A stretch of DNA of 64,000 bases from Mesorhizobium onobrychidis (lineage in GTDB: Bacteria; Pseudomonadota; Alphaproteobacteria; Rhizobiales; Rhizobiaceae), in assembly GCF_024707545.1 (NCBI RefSeq), contig NZ_CP062229.1, positions 6,491,501-6,555,500 on the forward strand, in the 5' to 3' direction. Under the pieces are notes generated by a model that saw nothing but the letters and a program-made list of their open reading frames with translations, did not search any database and was not told where the DNA came from. The translations under genes were made by a program, and so were the position numbers. Below, piece by piece: positions 17,616-27,188 of this stretch (the first letter of the stretch is position 1; every line of letters starts with the position of its first letter).

Positions 17616-18965
17616 ATGCAATCGGCATTAGCTGCCAGGATTGGCGAGAACGTCCCGCGCTATACCAGTTATCCGACTGCGCCGCATTTTCACGCAGGTG
17701 TCGATGCCGCCGTTTATCGCGACTGGCTGGAGGCACTCGAAAGTGGCGGCGAGATCTCGCTTTATCTGCACATCCCCTATTGCGACAGACTGTGCTGGTT
17801 CTGTGCGTGTCATACCAAGCAGACGCGTCACTATGAGCCGGTGGCCGCCTATCTGCGGTCGCTAAAAGCGGAGATCGCGACGGTTGCGGGTCTCGTCAGC
17901 AGCAAGGGGCATGTCCGCGCAGTCCACTTCGGCGGCGGTTCGCCCACCATGCTGAAGCCCGGGGACATGGTGGCTCTTGGCACGTTTTTGCGCGACAGCT
18001 TCGATTTTGTCTCGGATACGAAAATCAGCGTCGAGATCGATCCAAACGAGATGGATGAGGCGCGTCTTGATGCGCTCGCCGGAATCGGCATGACCAGGGC
18101 GAGTCTCGGCGTCCAGGATTTCGATCCAAAAGTGCAAAAGGCAATCAACCGCGAGCAAAGCTTTTTGCAGACGAAGGCTGTCGTCGACGGAGTTCGCTCC
18201 CGCGGGGTCGGTTCTGTGAATCTGGACCTGCTCTACGGCTTGCCGCACCAGACCAGGGAGAGCGTCTGTTCCACCCTAGCGCAGGCGCTGACCCTGGAAC
18301 CGGACAGGATGGCGTTGTTCGGCTACGCGCATGTGCCCTGGTTTAAGAAGCACCACACGATGATCGACGAAGTGTGGCTGCCGGGCCCTGCTGAGCGGTT
18401 CGTCCAATCGCAACTCGCTGCGCGAGCGATTATGGATAAGGGATATGAAACAATTGGGCTCGATCATTTTGCCAAGCCGGGCGGTGCCTTGGCGATAGCG
18501 TCCCGCGCAGGGGCTTTGCGTCGCAATTTTCAGGGCTACACCGAGGATCGCTGCGAGACTTTGATCGGACTTGGCCCCTCGTCCATCGGACGTTTTCGCC
18601 AGGGCTACGTACAGAACAAGACTACAACCGCCGAGTACGAAGGCATGGTTGCGCATGGCGGGCTGGCGACTGTCCGGGGTATCGCGCTTTCCGACGACGA
18701 CCGCGTTCGCGGCTGGATCATCGAAAGGCTGATGTGTGATTTCGCCTTCTCGGCAGTGGATCTGGTGGAGCGCTTCGGCAAAGCCGGCCAGAAGCTCCTT
18801 CTTCAGTCAAGTACCATGGCCCTCCACGATCCCGTTCGATTGCTTGAACTCGATGGCGACAGTTTCGTCGTGCCGGCTGAAAGTCGCCCCTTCGTCCGAA
18901 GCATCGCGGCCAAGTTCGACAAACATTTCCAAAGCGGAACGGCCAGGCACTCGGTCGCGGTTTGA
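17616..18965 (+). CDS. hemN: Oxygen-independent coproporphyrinogen III dehydrogenase HemN
   Basis: A 449-residue radical-SAM enzyme that makes protoporphyrinogen IX precursors without oxygen, supplying haem for cbb3 oxidase in low-oxygen cells. The signature YLHIPYCDRLCWFCACHTK (near residue 52) holds the Cx3CxxCxC cysteines typical of HemN. GGGSPTML and NLDLLYGLPHQT are also present. ATG 17616 gives the family N-terminus (PRYTSYPTAPHF); the open frame runs far upstream, through the region opposite fnrN, without similarity. An Fnr-type box lies upstream. The end of the gene carries a 15-base sequence that is repeated just after the stop. Confidence 0.93.
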   Translation: MQSALAARIGENVPRYTSYPTAPHFHAGVDAAVYRDWLEALESGGEISLYLHIPYCDRLCWFCACHTKQTRHYEPVAAYLRSLKAEIATVAGLVSSKGHVRAVHFGGGSPTMLKPGDMVALGTFLRDSFDFVSDTKISVEIDPNEMDEARLDALAGIGMTRASLGVQDFDPKVQKAINREQSFLQTKAVVDGVRSRGVGSVNLDLLYGLPHQTRESVCSTLAQALTLEPDRMALFGYAHVPWFKKHHTMIDEVWLPGPAERFVQSQLAARAIMDKGYETIGLDHFAKPGGALAIASRAGALRRNFQGYTEDRCETLIGLGPSSIGRFRQGYVQNKTTTAEYEGMVAHGGLATVRGIALSDDDRVRGWIIERLMCDFAFSAVDLVERFGKAGQKLLLQSSTMALHDPVRLLELDGDSFVVPAESRPFVRSIAAKFDKHFQSGTARHSVAV

Positions 18966-18991
18966 GCCAGATGGTGCGGTCGCGGTTTGAG
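18952..18991 (+). repeat. 15-base direct repeat at the hemN 3' end
   Basis: CGGTCGCGGTTTGAG occurs at 18952-18966 and again at 18977-18991, a 25-base period. The first copy contains the hemN stop codon. It looks like a small duplication scar. Confidence 0.75.
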
Positions 18992-19400
18992 TCGGTCGCG
19001 AACCGACTGCTCGACGTTTGACTAGCCATTGGCGACTTAGCAACAAGACGCGTTCAGAACCTGATGGGAAAGTCGTTCGCCATAGGCGACGCTATCGTCC
19101 GCGTACCTGAAGATACGAAAGTTAAGGTCTCTCTCTCGTTGGGGAAACGAACGACAAGGCACAGCCATTTCCAATCGAAGACGGGCAAAGTTAAACTGAT
19201 GCGCAGCATCTACGTGCTGCCGATGATGACATCGACGCAGTGTTACTCCGCATCCTTGGTATACCCCGGTGCCTGGCTTCGGCACGACACGCTAGGCCGC
19301 GACAGCCAGACAGGATTCGTGTTCCTCTAGCGATAGAGTAGATGGACACCCGGCGATCGGGTGGCGAGCCATGGGTGGACTTACCAACTCTCTGCCTCGA
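18992..19400. other. Gene-poor stretch after hemN
   Basis: About 410 bases between convergent hemN and the end of the trb operon. An 88-codon forward frame (19064-19330) and an 82-codon reverse frame (19037-19285) exist, but neither shows a family motif I trust. No terminator with a clear T-run was seen. Confidence 0.4.
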
Positions 19401-19670
19401 TTACTCGGAATCTGAGCCTCCCAGGCTTTGGGGCCTGTCCGGTATGTTGGCCGTCAAACCTTCTTTTCTGGCCTTGGCAAACGCTCGGTCGCCTTCCAGA
19501 AACCCCGCCAGCATAAATGGAATGAGTTCGGCCACCGTTTCCGACTCGCCGTAGGTCTCCCGGTAAAGCGCCGCATAGTCCTGGAGCGCTTGGCTCAGAT
19601 CCGCGCTAACGGTGATAGTGATCTTGGAAGGCGTCCGGTCTGGAAGCTTTCCCAATTTCAGGTTGGCCAT
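19401..19670 (-). CDS. DUF2274 protein, last gene of the trb operon
   Basis: An 89-residue protein (MANLKLGKLPDRTPSKITI) of the DUF2274 family, which in alphaproteobacterial conjugative elements commonly follows trbI. The first half predicts a short beta-strand and two helices, resembling a ribbon-helix-helix layout. It starts 12 bases after the trbI stop, so it is cotranscribed. Its function in transfer is not established. Confidence 0.8.
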   Translation of the reverse strand: MANLKLGKLPDRTPSKITITVSADLSQALQDYAALYRETYGESETVAELIPFMLAGFLEGDRAFAKARKEGLTANIPDRPQSLGGSDSE

Positions 19671-19682
19671 GACTACTCCTGT

Positions 19683-20897
19683 TCAACTCGGGTACTCCCG
19701 CAGCACGAGATCCTTGTGTACGACAACGCGCAGCGGCCAACCGGGGCGGACGGTGATGGTGGGTTGAATATTGAGGTTCTTTTCGGTGATGCGCTGGCCG
19801 GCCCGACTGACGTTCTGCTGGGCGGATTCGCGGATTGCCTTCACCAGATCGCTTTCGTCTTCCCCGAGGCTCAATTCCGTGCCGACGCCAAGCAATGTGG
19901 CTAATGCAACTCCCTTGATCAGCTGCCAGGTGTGGAAATCCACCTTGTCCTCAAGGCCAGCATAGCCGGCAGTGTCTGTCGCGGGCAGATTGTCGATTTC
20001 GATTGACGAGCCGTCGGGCAGCAAAATGCGTTGCCAGACCAGCAGCGCGCGTCTTTGCCCGAAGGCGACAACGCTGTCATAGGTGCCGATCAGGCGAGAC
20101 CCCTGTGGGATAAGCAAGATACTGCCGGTGACCGTGTCGTGCACATTCTCGGTGACCTGTGCGACGACGAGGCCGGGCACGTCGGAATTGATGCCGGTGA
20201 TCAGGCTTGCTGCGATCACGCTGCCGGCCATCAGCTGATACGGCGAAGCCGGCGTCTGCAAGGAATGCGGGTTGTAGATCCCGCTTGTGTTCCGCTGGCT
20301 GATAAAATCGAGCTTGCGCTGCTGATTGTTCTGGTCGCTCTCGGCCGGGGCAACGGAAGCCGACGCGCGTGCGGCATCGGATTGCCGAAGCGGCTCAATT
20401 GGCCTCTGCACATCCTGCCCACTGCCGGCGACGTCTATCTGCCGGGATCGATTCTCGACCGAAAAAAAGACTTGCGATTCACGTGCCTCAATCGCCTGAT
20501 GAGCAAGGCGCTGTTCCTCGTCGGAAATCTCGTGCCCCGGCGCGATGCCGAGCTGGCGCTGGCGTTCGAGGATCGGCCGACCCAGATCGCCTGGTAATGG
20601 CGGGCCGAGCACAGGCGCGTTCGGCTTCATGCCGGAATAGTCTCTTGGAAGCGTTTCAAGTCCCTCGGCGGTTGGCTTGCGCTGGGTGTTGTAAAGCTCT
20701 TCCGCCTGCTCTTTGATGCGCAGTGCCGGTCCCTGCAACGCCAGGATAGTGACGCCGAATATGGCGCTGGATCCAAGTGCAGCGATCGCGATGATAACAC
20801 CGCGCTTGAACCGCACCGCACGACGGGGTGAGGCCCGTAACTGCAGCTGTTCGGGATCGAGTTTCGGCGGAGCATTGGAGTGGGAAGTATCGGTCAT
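19683..20897 (-). CDS. trbI: Conjugal transfer protein TrbI (VirB10 family)
   Basis: A 404-residue inner-membrane and periplasmic scaffold of the type IV secretion system. A cytoplasmic N-terminus is followed by one membrane helix (GVIIAIAALGSSAIFGVTILAL), a proline-rich linker and the C-terminal TrbI/VirB10 beta-barrel domain. The conserved ITGINSDVPGLVVAQV and IPQGSRLIGTYDS segments lie near residues 230-280. The start chosen is ATG 20897 (MTDTSHSN); the frame extends 11 codons upstream to 20930. Confidence 0.93.
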   Translation of the reverse strand: MTDTSHSNAPPKLDPEQLQLRASPRRAVRFKRGVIIAIAALGSSAIFGVTILALQGPALRIKEQAEELYNTQRKPTAEGLETLPRDYSGMKPNAPVLGPPLPGDLGRPILERQRQLGIAPGHEISDEEQRLAHQAIEARESQVFFSVENRSRQIDVAGSGQDVQRPIEPLRQSDAARASASVAPAESDQNNQQRKLDFISQRNTSGIYNPHSLQTPASPYQLMAGSVIAASLITGINSDVPGLVVAQVTENVHDTVTGSILLIPQGSRLIGTYDSVVAFGQRRALLVWQRILLPDGSSIEIDNLPATDTAGYAGLEDKVDFHTWQLIKGVALATLLGVGTELSLGEDESDLVKAIRESAQQNVSRAGQRITEKNLNIQPTITVRPGWPLRVVVHKDLVLREYPS

Positions 20898-20910
20898 GAG
20901 CGCTTCCCCC

Positions 20911-21939
20911 TCACCTGCCGGAACGCGCAAAAAGTGCTATCCGCCGGGGCGGTTGCCGGCCGTCAGTTCTGGTGATGCGGACCACCTGCTGCTGCTTGGC
21001 GCCGAGCCGCAGTTCGGCCGCGGCAAAGAGGCGATCGACGATGTAATAGTTGCCGCGCATGCGGTAATTGACGAGCTGGCTGTCTCCGTCAGCTCCGACG
21101 ACGAAAAGCGGCGGCGCCTCGCCCTGATCGATGCGGCGCGGGAATTCGATATAGACCTTGCTGCCATCGTCGAAGGCACGCGTCGGCCTCCAAGGCGGCG
21201 AGTCGCCAGCGATCGAATAGCGGAAGCGGATATTCTCGAGCGCCAGATTCGACGCCACCGGCATGGCTGCCTCGGCTTGAGCGTTGCTCCGGCGAAGCGC
21301 GATGATCTGGTCCTCGCTGTAGGTCCAGGAAATCGCCGCCATAGCCGTCTTTTCCGTGCTTTGAAGCTGCAGGTGATAGGTCCGCCGGTTGGTGCTGATG
21401 ACCAGATTGGTGCTGAGCCCCGATGCGAAGGGCTTCACCAGCACATGGGTTCGCTGGTTGTCGCCGGATCCACTGACGGTGTCGCCAATCACCCAGCGCA
21501 CCGTGTCGCCGGCCGAGACGGATGAGAGTTTCTCGCCTGGTTGCAGCGCGATGTCGACGACGCGCTCGGGTGCGGCGTAGAGCTGGTAAAGTGCGCCTTC
21601 CGTGTAGGGATAGACCTGTACCGCGTTGACATAGCCATACTTGGTGGGCTGCTGCGTCGCCGCCTTGTTGGCATCTGCGACACGTTCTTCAGGGGAGCGC
21701 TTGTCTGCAACGATTTTGCCCGGTTCGGGCTGCAGTTGGCCGGGTAGCGGCAGGGGCTTTGGCACCTCGACGACCTTGACCGGCTTTTCCGGGGCCTTTT
21801 CAATTGCCGCCGGTTTGAACTCAGCAGCGTCATAAGAAATCTGAGGTGGCGGTACCGGCTTCGCTGCACAGGCGCAGAGGACCGCTGCCGACGCCGATAG
21901 AATCAGCGCGGCACGGACCGAGGACATTTTATTCTTCAT
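20911..21939 (-). CDS. trbG: Conjugal transfer lipoprotein TrbG (VirB9 family)
   Basis: A 342-residue VirB9-like protein of the outer-membrane core of the transfer pore. The N-terminus (MKNKMSSVRAALILSASAA) is a lipoprotein signal with Cys near residue 21 (LCACAAK). The C-terminal half has the VirB9 pattern with ISTNRRTYHLQL and NYRMRGNYYIVDRLF. ATG 21939 overlaps the end of trbF by 11 bases. The open frame continues 37 codons upstream but is out of family. Confidence 0.93.
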   Translation of the reverse strand: MKNKMSSVRAALILSASAAVLCACAAKPVPPPQISYDAAEFKPAAIEKAPEKPVKVVEVPKPLPLPGQLQPEPGKIVADKRSPEERVADANKAATQQPTKYGYVNAVQVYPYTEGALYQLYAAPERVVDIALQPGEKLSSVSAGDTVRWVIGDTVSGSGDNQRTHVLVKPFASGLSTNLVISTNRRTYHLQLQSTEKTAMAAISWTYSEDQIIALRRSNAQAEAAMPVASNLALENIRFRYSIAGDSPPWRPTRAFDDGSKVYIEFPRRIDQGEAPPLFVVGADGDSQLVNYRMRGNYYIVDRLFAAAELRLGAKQQQVVRITRTDGRQPPRRIALFARSGR

Positions 21940-22660
21940 TGGCGGACTCCTTCGGGGAAACGGGTGTCGGCGCGGCGCTGTCGAGTTCGCGCGACCAGTC
22001 GATGGCATTGATGAAGACGCCAAGGGGATTTCGGCGCAGCTGGTCTGCATTGCTTGGCGGGCGGATCACCACTGTAAGGATCGCGGTCCAGCGACTGGTG
22101 CTGGCAAGGCTGCCGCGCTCATAGACCTGTTCGGCCCACTTGACCTGGAAGGAGTTGTCGGAGGCTCTCACGACACTGGTGACCTGCACCGAAACACTGC
22201 GCGTACCGATCTTTCCGAACGGGTCGTTCGCCTTTGCGTATTCATTGAGGAAAAGAGCGGCACGGTCGGTGGCGAAATCGTAGGCCGAAAGCCAGTTCTG
22301 GCGCACCAGCACCGGATCGGTGGAGATGGCGCGGACATTCGAAACGAATCGGCCGAGGTGCCAGGCAATTTGTGCATCCGACGGCTCGTAGTTCTGGATC
22401 GCTGGTGCGACGGCGCGTGCTTCGCCGAACCGGTCGACCTCGACGACGTAGGGAACGTCGCGGCTTTGCATCGATTGCCACATCAGCCCGCCGGAAAGCC
22501 CGATCGCCAGTGCCAGGCTGCCGAAGGCCATGAGCCGCCAGTTCCTGGCTTGAACGCGGGCGGACCCGATACGCTCATCCCAGAGCTGGCCGGCCTTTTG
22601 ATACGGTGTGACGGGTTCGGGTGTCTTCCCGTAACGCTGAACGGGTCGCTTGAAGAGCAT
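21929..22660 (-). CDS. trbF: Conjugal transfer protein TrbF (VirB8-like)
   Basis: A 243-residue inner-membrane protein. One helix lies at about residues 42-62 (LMAFGSLALAIGLSGGLMW). A periplasmic VirB8-fold domain follows, with DVPYVVEVDRFGEA and the conserved NPLGVFINAIDWSREL near the C-terminus. It nucleates type IV pore assembly. It directly abuts trbL and overlaps trbG. Confidence 0.93.
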   Translation of the reverse strand: MLFKRPVQRYGKTPEPVTPYQKAGQLWDERIGSARVQARNWRLMAFGSLALAIGLSGGLMWQSMQSRDVPYVVEVDRFGEARAVAPAIQNYEPSDAQIAWHLGRFVSNVRAISTDPVLVRQNWLSAYDFATDRAALFLNEYAKANDPFGKIGTRSVSVQVTSVVRASDNSFQVKWAEQVYERGSLASTSRWTAILTVVIRPPSNADQLRRNPLGVFINAIDWSRELDSAAPTPVSPKESANEE

Positions 22661-23983
22661 CTAGTCGTCCTTATCGTTGAGGGAGGGATTGGCGCTGCCG
22701 CCCGGCCGATCGCCCTCACGGAGGGCTTGCATCGCGGTGTGACGATGGGCTCGCGCGGTCTGTTCGGCACGAAGGCGCCTCGCCCAGGTCGGCGCAGTGT
22801 CGGAGCTCGCAGCGGCAGGACTTCCGGTCATTGACGCGGTCGGCGTACCGCCGGTCGCAGTCCAGGCGACCTCACGGCCGGCATCGGCGCTGCGCCTGAC
22901 AGGTTCGGCAGCTGATCGCGCTCTGCCTATCGCGGCGCCGGCGACGGCACTTGTGACGCCGTGCATTCCAGCAGCTACGCCGGAAAGGCCGGAGTCGGGC
23001 GAGGTTGCACGTCCGATCTGCCAAGCCGTGGAAGCAGCCGATCCCATGGTTGTGCCGGCGCGGACTGCGGCAAGACTGCCGCCGGTTGCCATGCGCGCGC
23101 CGGCAAACGCCGCACCTCCGGCAACGAGCGATGCACCAGCGGCGGCCGCCGTGGTTCCGAGCGCGGCGCCCGCGCCAAGCTGCGGTGCACCAGAGACAAG
23201 ACCCGAGGCGATCCCCGGCCCGAAGACGCCAAGCCCAAGCAGGGCCAGCGCGCCAAGCACCTGTGCCATGGCGGCGGCCAGATCCGGCTCCTTGCCTTGC
23301 AGCGCGGAAGCGAACTCGCCGAAGAGCGTGGAGCCGATGCCGACGATGACGGCGAGCACCATGACCTTTATGCCCGATGAGATCACATTGCCGAGCACGC
23401 GCTCGGCCAGAAAGGCCGACCGATTCCAGAGTGCGAAAGGCACCAGAATGAAACCGGCCAGCGTCGTGAGCTTGAACTCCAGGATGGTAATGAAGAGCTG
23501 GATGGAAAGAATGAAGAAGGCGATGATGACCAGGAACCAGGCCACAAGCAGCACGAAGATGGTGAGCGCGTTGCCGAAGAACTCGGGGAAGCCAAGAAGC
23601 CGGCTTGCGTGATCGAGCAGCGGCCAGGCGCCCTCGAAGCCAGCGGCGGCAATGCGGCCGGGGCGCAGGAGATTGTCCGGGGAGAGAGTGCCTGATGAGG
23701 CGTTTATGCCGAGGCCGGCAAAGGAGCGGTAGATGAGGTCGGAGAGATTCTTGAAATTGTTCAGGATGAAGGCGAAGACGCCGACATAAAGCACCTTCCG
23801 GGTGAGCCGCCCGAGAACATTGGGTTCGCCGCCGAGCGCCCAGGCCAGGCCTGCCAGTGTGATGTCGATGCCGATCAGGATCGTAGTTAGGAAGGCGACG
23901 TCGCCCGAAAGCAGGCCGAACCCGCTATCAATATAGCGGATGAAGGTCTCCATGAAGCGATCAATGACGCCGAGGTCGTTCAT
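22661..23983 (-). CDS. trbL: Conjugal transfer membrane protein TrbL (VirB6-like)
   Basis: A 440-residue polytopic protein with at least six hydrophobic segments between residues 30 and 290, including LVAWFLVIIAFFILSIQLFITI and LTTLAGFILVPFALW. An alanine/glycine-rich region and a polar C-terminal tail follow. It belongs to the TrbL/VirB6 family, which forms the inner-membrane channel. The gene sits between trbJ and trbF with no gap to trbF. I see no separate trbK entry-exclusion gene between trbJ and trbL (32-base gap). Confidence 0.93.
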   Translation of the reverse strand: MNDLGVIDRFMETFIRYIDSGFGLLSGDVAFLTTILIGIDITLAGLAWALGGEPNVLGRLTRKVLYVGVFAFILNNFKNLSDLIYRSFAGLGINASSGTLSPDNLLRPGRIAAAGFEGAWPLLDHASRLLGFPEFFGNALTIFVLLVAWFLVIIAFFILSIQLFITILEFKLTTLAGFILVPFALWNRSAFLAERVLGNVISSGIKVMVLAVIVGIGSTLFGEFASALQGKEPDLAAAMAQVLGALALLGLGVFGPGIASGLVSGAPQLGAGAALGTTAAAAGASLVAGGAAFAGARMATGGSLAAVRAGTTMGSAASTAWQIGRATSPDSGLSGVAAGMHGVTSAVAGAAIGRARSAAEPVRRSADAGREVAWTATGGTPTASMTGSPAAASSDTAPTWARRLRAEQTARAHRHTAMQALREGDRPGGSANPSLNDKDD

Positions 23984-24015
23984 GCCGCCGCCTTCCTCGT
24001 TCGAAGAGATGCTTG

Positions 24016-24741
24016 TCAGTTGCCGGGATAGGCTGTGCCGGAGCCAAGGAAGCGCCGCGTGGTCTCGCGGGCAGCTTCCTCGGACTGCGCCTTGCGCGCC
24101 GCATCCTCAGCCTCAGCCCGAAACTGCGTCGCGAGCAGCGTCTGGATCTGCATCTGCTGCTTGGTGGAGAGGGCGATGAGCTGGTTGGTGGCCTGGCTTG
24201 CCTGAAGCGAACCGGCCGCGCCTTGGCTGCGGTTGACGAGATCGGACAGCAGGTCGCCATCGGTACGGACGTTCTCGACAATCTGCGACTGGACGCCCAT
24301 GGTCTGGCGGAATGCCTGCATCGCGCTCTGCCAGCGCTCGCGCGCGGCGCTCGCCACGTCGCTGACCTTGATCGCGGCGTCGTAGCTTTCCGGATATTGC
24401 TTGCGCCACTGGTCTTGAAGCTGGTCGAGATCAAAGCTCAGCCCGCTCGCCTGCTCCATCAACCCGTCGACGCGATGGAGCGCGCCGGTGAGTTGACCAA
24501 CCGAGGAAAAGTCCAGACGCTGAAGGTTGCGCGCCATGTTCTGCAGCATGGTCGCCTGGTTTTGCAGCGACTGAATCTGGTTGTTGATCTGCTCCAGCGA
24601 GCGTGCCGCCGTCAGCACGTTCTGCGCATAGTTCGACGGATCGAACACGATCAGGGCGGAGGCCGGCTGGATGTAGTCGGCCATCGGTTTGGCGATCAGG
24701 GAAACGGTGATCAGGCTGGTGAGAAGGCGGCGCCGCATCAT
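24016..24741 (-). CDS. trbJ: Conjugal transfer protein TrbJ (VirB5-like)
   Basis: A 241-residue secreted protein with an N-terminal signal (LLTSLITVSLIAKPMADYIQPASA). A long, mostly alpha-helical region rich in Gln and Asn follows (LEQINNQIQSLQNQATMLQN), typical of TrbJ/VirB5 minor pilus proteins. The ATG at 24741 overlaps the trbE stop (TCATGATG); the next ATG, 24738, is an alternative. The upstream extension of the frame is not family-like. Confidence 0.92.
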   Translation of the reverse strand: MMRRRLLTSLITVSLIAKPMADYIQPASALIVFDPSNYAQNVLTAARSLEQINNQIQSLQNQATMLQNMARNLQRLDFSSVGQLTGALHRVDGLMEQASGLSFDLDQLQDQWRKQYPESYDAAIKVSDVASAARERWQSAMQAFRQTMGVQSQIVENVRTDGDLLSDLVNRSQGAAGSLQASQATNQLIALSTKQQMQIQTLLATQFRAEAEDAARKAQSEEAARETTRRFLGSGTAYPGN

Positions 24742-27188
24742 GACGATTGCTCCTTGTTTGGTTGATGGAATTGCCGGAGAAGCTCGGCGGCCCAATCGAG
24801 GCCGCGTGCGCTCAGGAAACGCGATGCAAAGCTGTCCTGCCCGTGCTCGGACAGGATGGTGTCGATCAGGCTCTGAGTGGCCGGATCGGAAGTGCCGCAC
24901 AGCGCCAGAGCAATGGGGCCAAGCCCGAGTTCGAAGAGACGGTTGCCACGGCGCGACTGCAAATAGTAATGGCGCTTCGGCGTGGCGCGGGCGATCAGTT
25001 CGATCTGCCGCTCGTTCAGACCGAAGCGCTCGTAGGCCGCCCGCGCCTGCGGTTCCACGGCACGGTCATTGGGAAGAAAAATGCGCTGTGGACAGCTCTC
25101 GATGATCACCGGCGCGATCGAAGAGCCTGCAATGTCGGCAAGCGACTGCGTCGCGAAGACAACCGACACGTTCCGCTTTCGCAGCACCTTCAGCCACTCG
25201 CGGATGCGGGCGGCAAAGAGCTGGTTGTCGAGATACACCCACGCCTCATCGAGCATGAGCAGCGTCGGCCGACCGTCGAAGCGCTCCTCGAGCCGGTGGA
25301 ACAGATAGGTGAGCACCGGCACAACGGCGCCTTCCTGATGCATCAACTCCTCGGTCTCGAAACACTGCACATCCGACAGAGCCAGCCGATCATCATCAGC
25401 ATCGAGCAGCCGGCCGAAGGGGCCGTCCAGCGTGTAGGGCATCAATGCAGACTTCAGTTCATTGGACTGAAGCAGGATCGACAGGCCGGTCAGCGTACGT
25501 TCCTGCGCCGGCGCGGTGGCAAGGCTGGTCAGTGCCGACCAGATCGCCTCCTTCACCTCCGGCGTAACGGTGACGTTCTCATGGGCAATGAGGCCGGTGA
25601 TCCATTCTGCTGCCCAGGTGCAGATAACCTGCTTGTCGATGTTACGCAGCGGCTGAAAGGCAGACGTGCTGTCGGCGCCTAGCGCGTGGTGCTCTCCACC
25701 CATGGCAAGCGTTGCGGCACGCGCGGAATTGCCCTTGTCGAAGACGTACACCTGCGCGCCGGCATAGCGTCGGAACTGCAGAGCAATCAGGCCAAGCAGA
25801 ACCGACTTGCCGGCACCGGTCGGACCAACGACCAACATATGGCCGACATCGTCGACATTGGTGGAAAGCCGGAACGGTGTCGACCCGCTGGCCTGGGCAA
25901 ACAGAAGCGGCGGGGCCTCCCGCTGGGTGATCTTGGCCAGATGCTCGTTCGCCGCCGGGCCGGCCCACACCGACGACAGCGGCATGAGATGGGCAAGGTT
26001 CAGCGTGTGAACGAGCGGCTGGCGAATGTTGGCATAGACATGACCGGGCAACGAGCCGAGCCACGCCTCGACCGCATTGGTGCTTTCACGGATTGTGGTG
26101 AAGCCGAGGCCGTTGACGATGCGTTCGACCGCGCGAAGTTTTTCCGCGGCGGCTTGGTGATCCTCGTCCCACACCGTCACCGTTGTCGTGAGGTAGCCGA
26201 AGCCGACGTGATCGCCGCCCAAAGCCTGAAGTGCTGCGTCGGCATCGAGTGCCTTGTTATCGGCATCGCTGTCGAGGAGCGGGACGGGTTCATTGCTCAC
26301 GACCTCGCGCAGGATGGCCGCAATCGACTTGCGCTTGGCAAACCACTGCCGCCGCAAGCGCGTCAGTGTCTTTGTGGCTTGCGTCTTGCCGAGCGGAATG
26401 AAGCGCGTCATCCAGCGATAGGCGAATTCCTGATGATTGAGCGCATCGAGGATTCCGGGCCGCGCGACGTTTGGGAAACCGAGGATTGTGAGCGTGCGCA
26501 GGTGCTGGTCGCCCAGCATCGGCTCCAAGCCACCGGTAAGCGGCGCATCGACGAGGACGCCGTCGAGATACATCGTTGTTTCTGGCACGGCCACTGGATG
26601 GCGGCCGGTCGAGATTGTGCCGTGGAGATAAGTCAGCGTCTCTGCATCGTCGAGAACGCGCACTTCGGGCATGAAGCCCGACAGAAGATCCAGAACCCGG
26701 TCGGTCTCGTCACGGAACCGCGCCAACTCCTGATGCCAGTCTCTCGCGCCTTCGCAACGATGCGCATCGACCAGCGCGCTTTCGGCACGTGCCTGGCCAT
26801 CCGGCGGCGGCATGAACAGCAAGGTCAGGTGATGACGGCTCTCGAAGTGCGCGACCTTGCCCTCGAACGCCGCGCGCCGTTCTTCGTCGACCAGCCATGA
26901 CGCTGCGTCGGGAAAACGCGAGCTCGGATAGTCCAGCGCTTCGATGCGCTCGGCCTCAAAGAACAATGCCCAGCCGGAGCCGAGCCTTCTCAGCGCATTG
27001 TTCGCCCGCGCGCATATGCCGACAAGTTCCGCTTCCGTCGCGCTTTCGAGATCGGGCCCGCGGAACCGGAAGGTCCGCTGAAAGCTGCCGTCCTTGTTGA
27101 GCACGATGCCTGGCGCGACCAATGCGGCCCAGGGCAGATGGTCGGCAAGCCTTTCGGCTTTGCTGCGGTATTCTGAAAGCTTCAGCAT
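24738..27188 (-). CDS. trbE: Type IV secretion ATPase TrbE (VirB4 family)
   Basis: An 816-residue ATPase energising pilus and pore assembly. Walker A GPTGAGKS lies near residue 450 (VVGPTGAGKSVLLGLIALQF). Walker B LLMLDEAWVYLDN lies near residue 640, followed by the VVFATQSLADIAGSS segment typical of VirB4/TrbE. The start ATG 27188 (MLKLSEYRSKAERLADHLPW) matches the family and overlaps trbD by 7 bases; the frame is open 40 codons further upstream. Confidence 0.95.
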   Translation of the reverse strand: MLKLSEYRSKAERLADHLPWAALVAPGIVLNKDGSFQRTFRFRGPDLESATEAELVGICARANNALRRLGSGWALFFEAERIEALDYPSSRFPDAASWLVDEERRAAFEGKVAHFESRHHLTLLFMPPPDGQARAESALVDAHRCEGARDWHQELARFRDETDRVLDLLSGFMPEVRVLDDAETLTYLHGTISTGRHPVAVPETTMYLDGVLVDAPLTGGLEPMLGDQHLRTLTILGFPNVARPGILDALNHQEFAYRWMTRFIPLGKTQATKTLTRLRRQWFAKRKSIAAILREVVSNEPVPLLDSDADNKALDADAALQALGGDHVGFGYLTTTVTVWDEDHQAAAEKLRAVERIVNGLGFTTIRESTNAVEAWLGSLPGHVYANIRQPLVHTLNLAHLMPLSSVWAGPAANEHLAKITQREAPPLLFAQASGSTPFRLSTNVDDVGHMLVVGPTGAGKSVLLGLIALQFRRYAGAQVYVFDKGNSARAATLAMGGEHHALGADSTSAFQPLRNIDKQVICTWAAEWITGLIAHENVTVTPEVKEAIWSALTSLATAPAQERTLTGLSILLQSNELKSALMPYTLDGPFGRLLDADDDRLALSDVQCFETEELMHQEGAVVPVLTYLFHRLEERFDGRPTLLMLDEAWVYLDNQLFAARIREWLKVLRKRNVSVVFATQSLADIAGSSIAPVIIESCPQRIFLPNDRAVEPQARAAYERFGLNERQIELIARATPKRHYYLQSRRGNRLFELGLGPIALALCGTSDPATQSLIDTILSEHGQDSFASRFLSARGLDWAAELLRQFHQPNKEQSS

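Noticed and set aside
17976..17990. TGGCACGTTTTTGC, resembling an RpoN -24/-12 promoter
   Set aside because: The spacing is one base short, and it lies inside hemN in coding sequence.
18952..18991. Direct repeat considered as an ICE attachment site
   Set aside because: No tRNA gene end or integrase gene is adjacent, and the copies are only 25 bases apart.
19037..19285. Reverse frame containing FRYADDSVAYG, like the YADD motif of group II intron reverse transcriptases
   Set aside because: None of the other reverse-transcriptase motifs or an intron RNA structure is nearby, so the four-residue match is probably chance.
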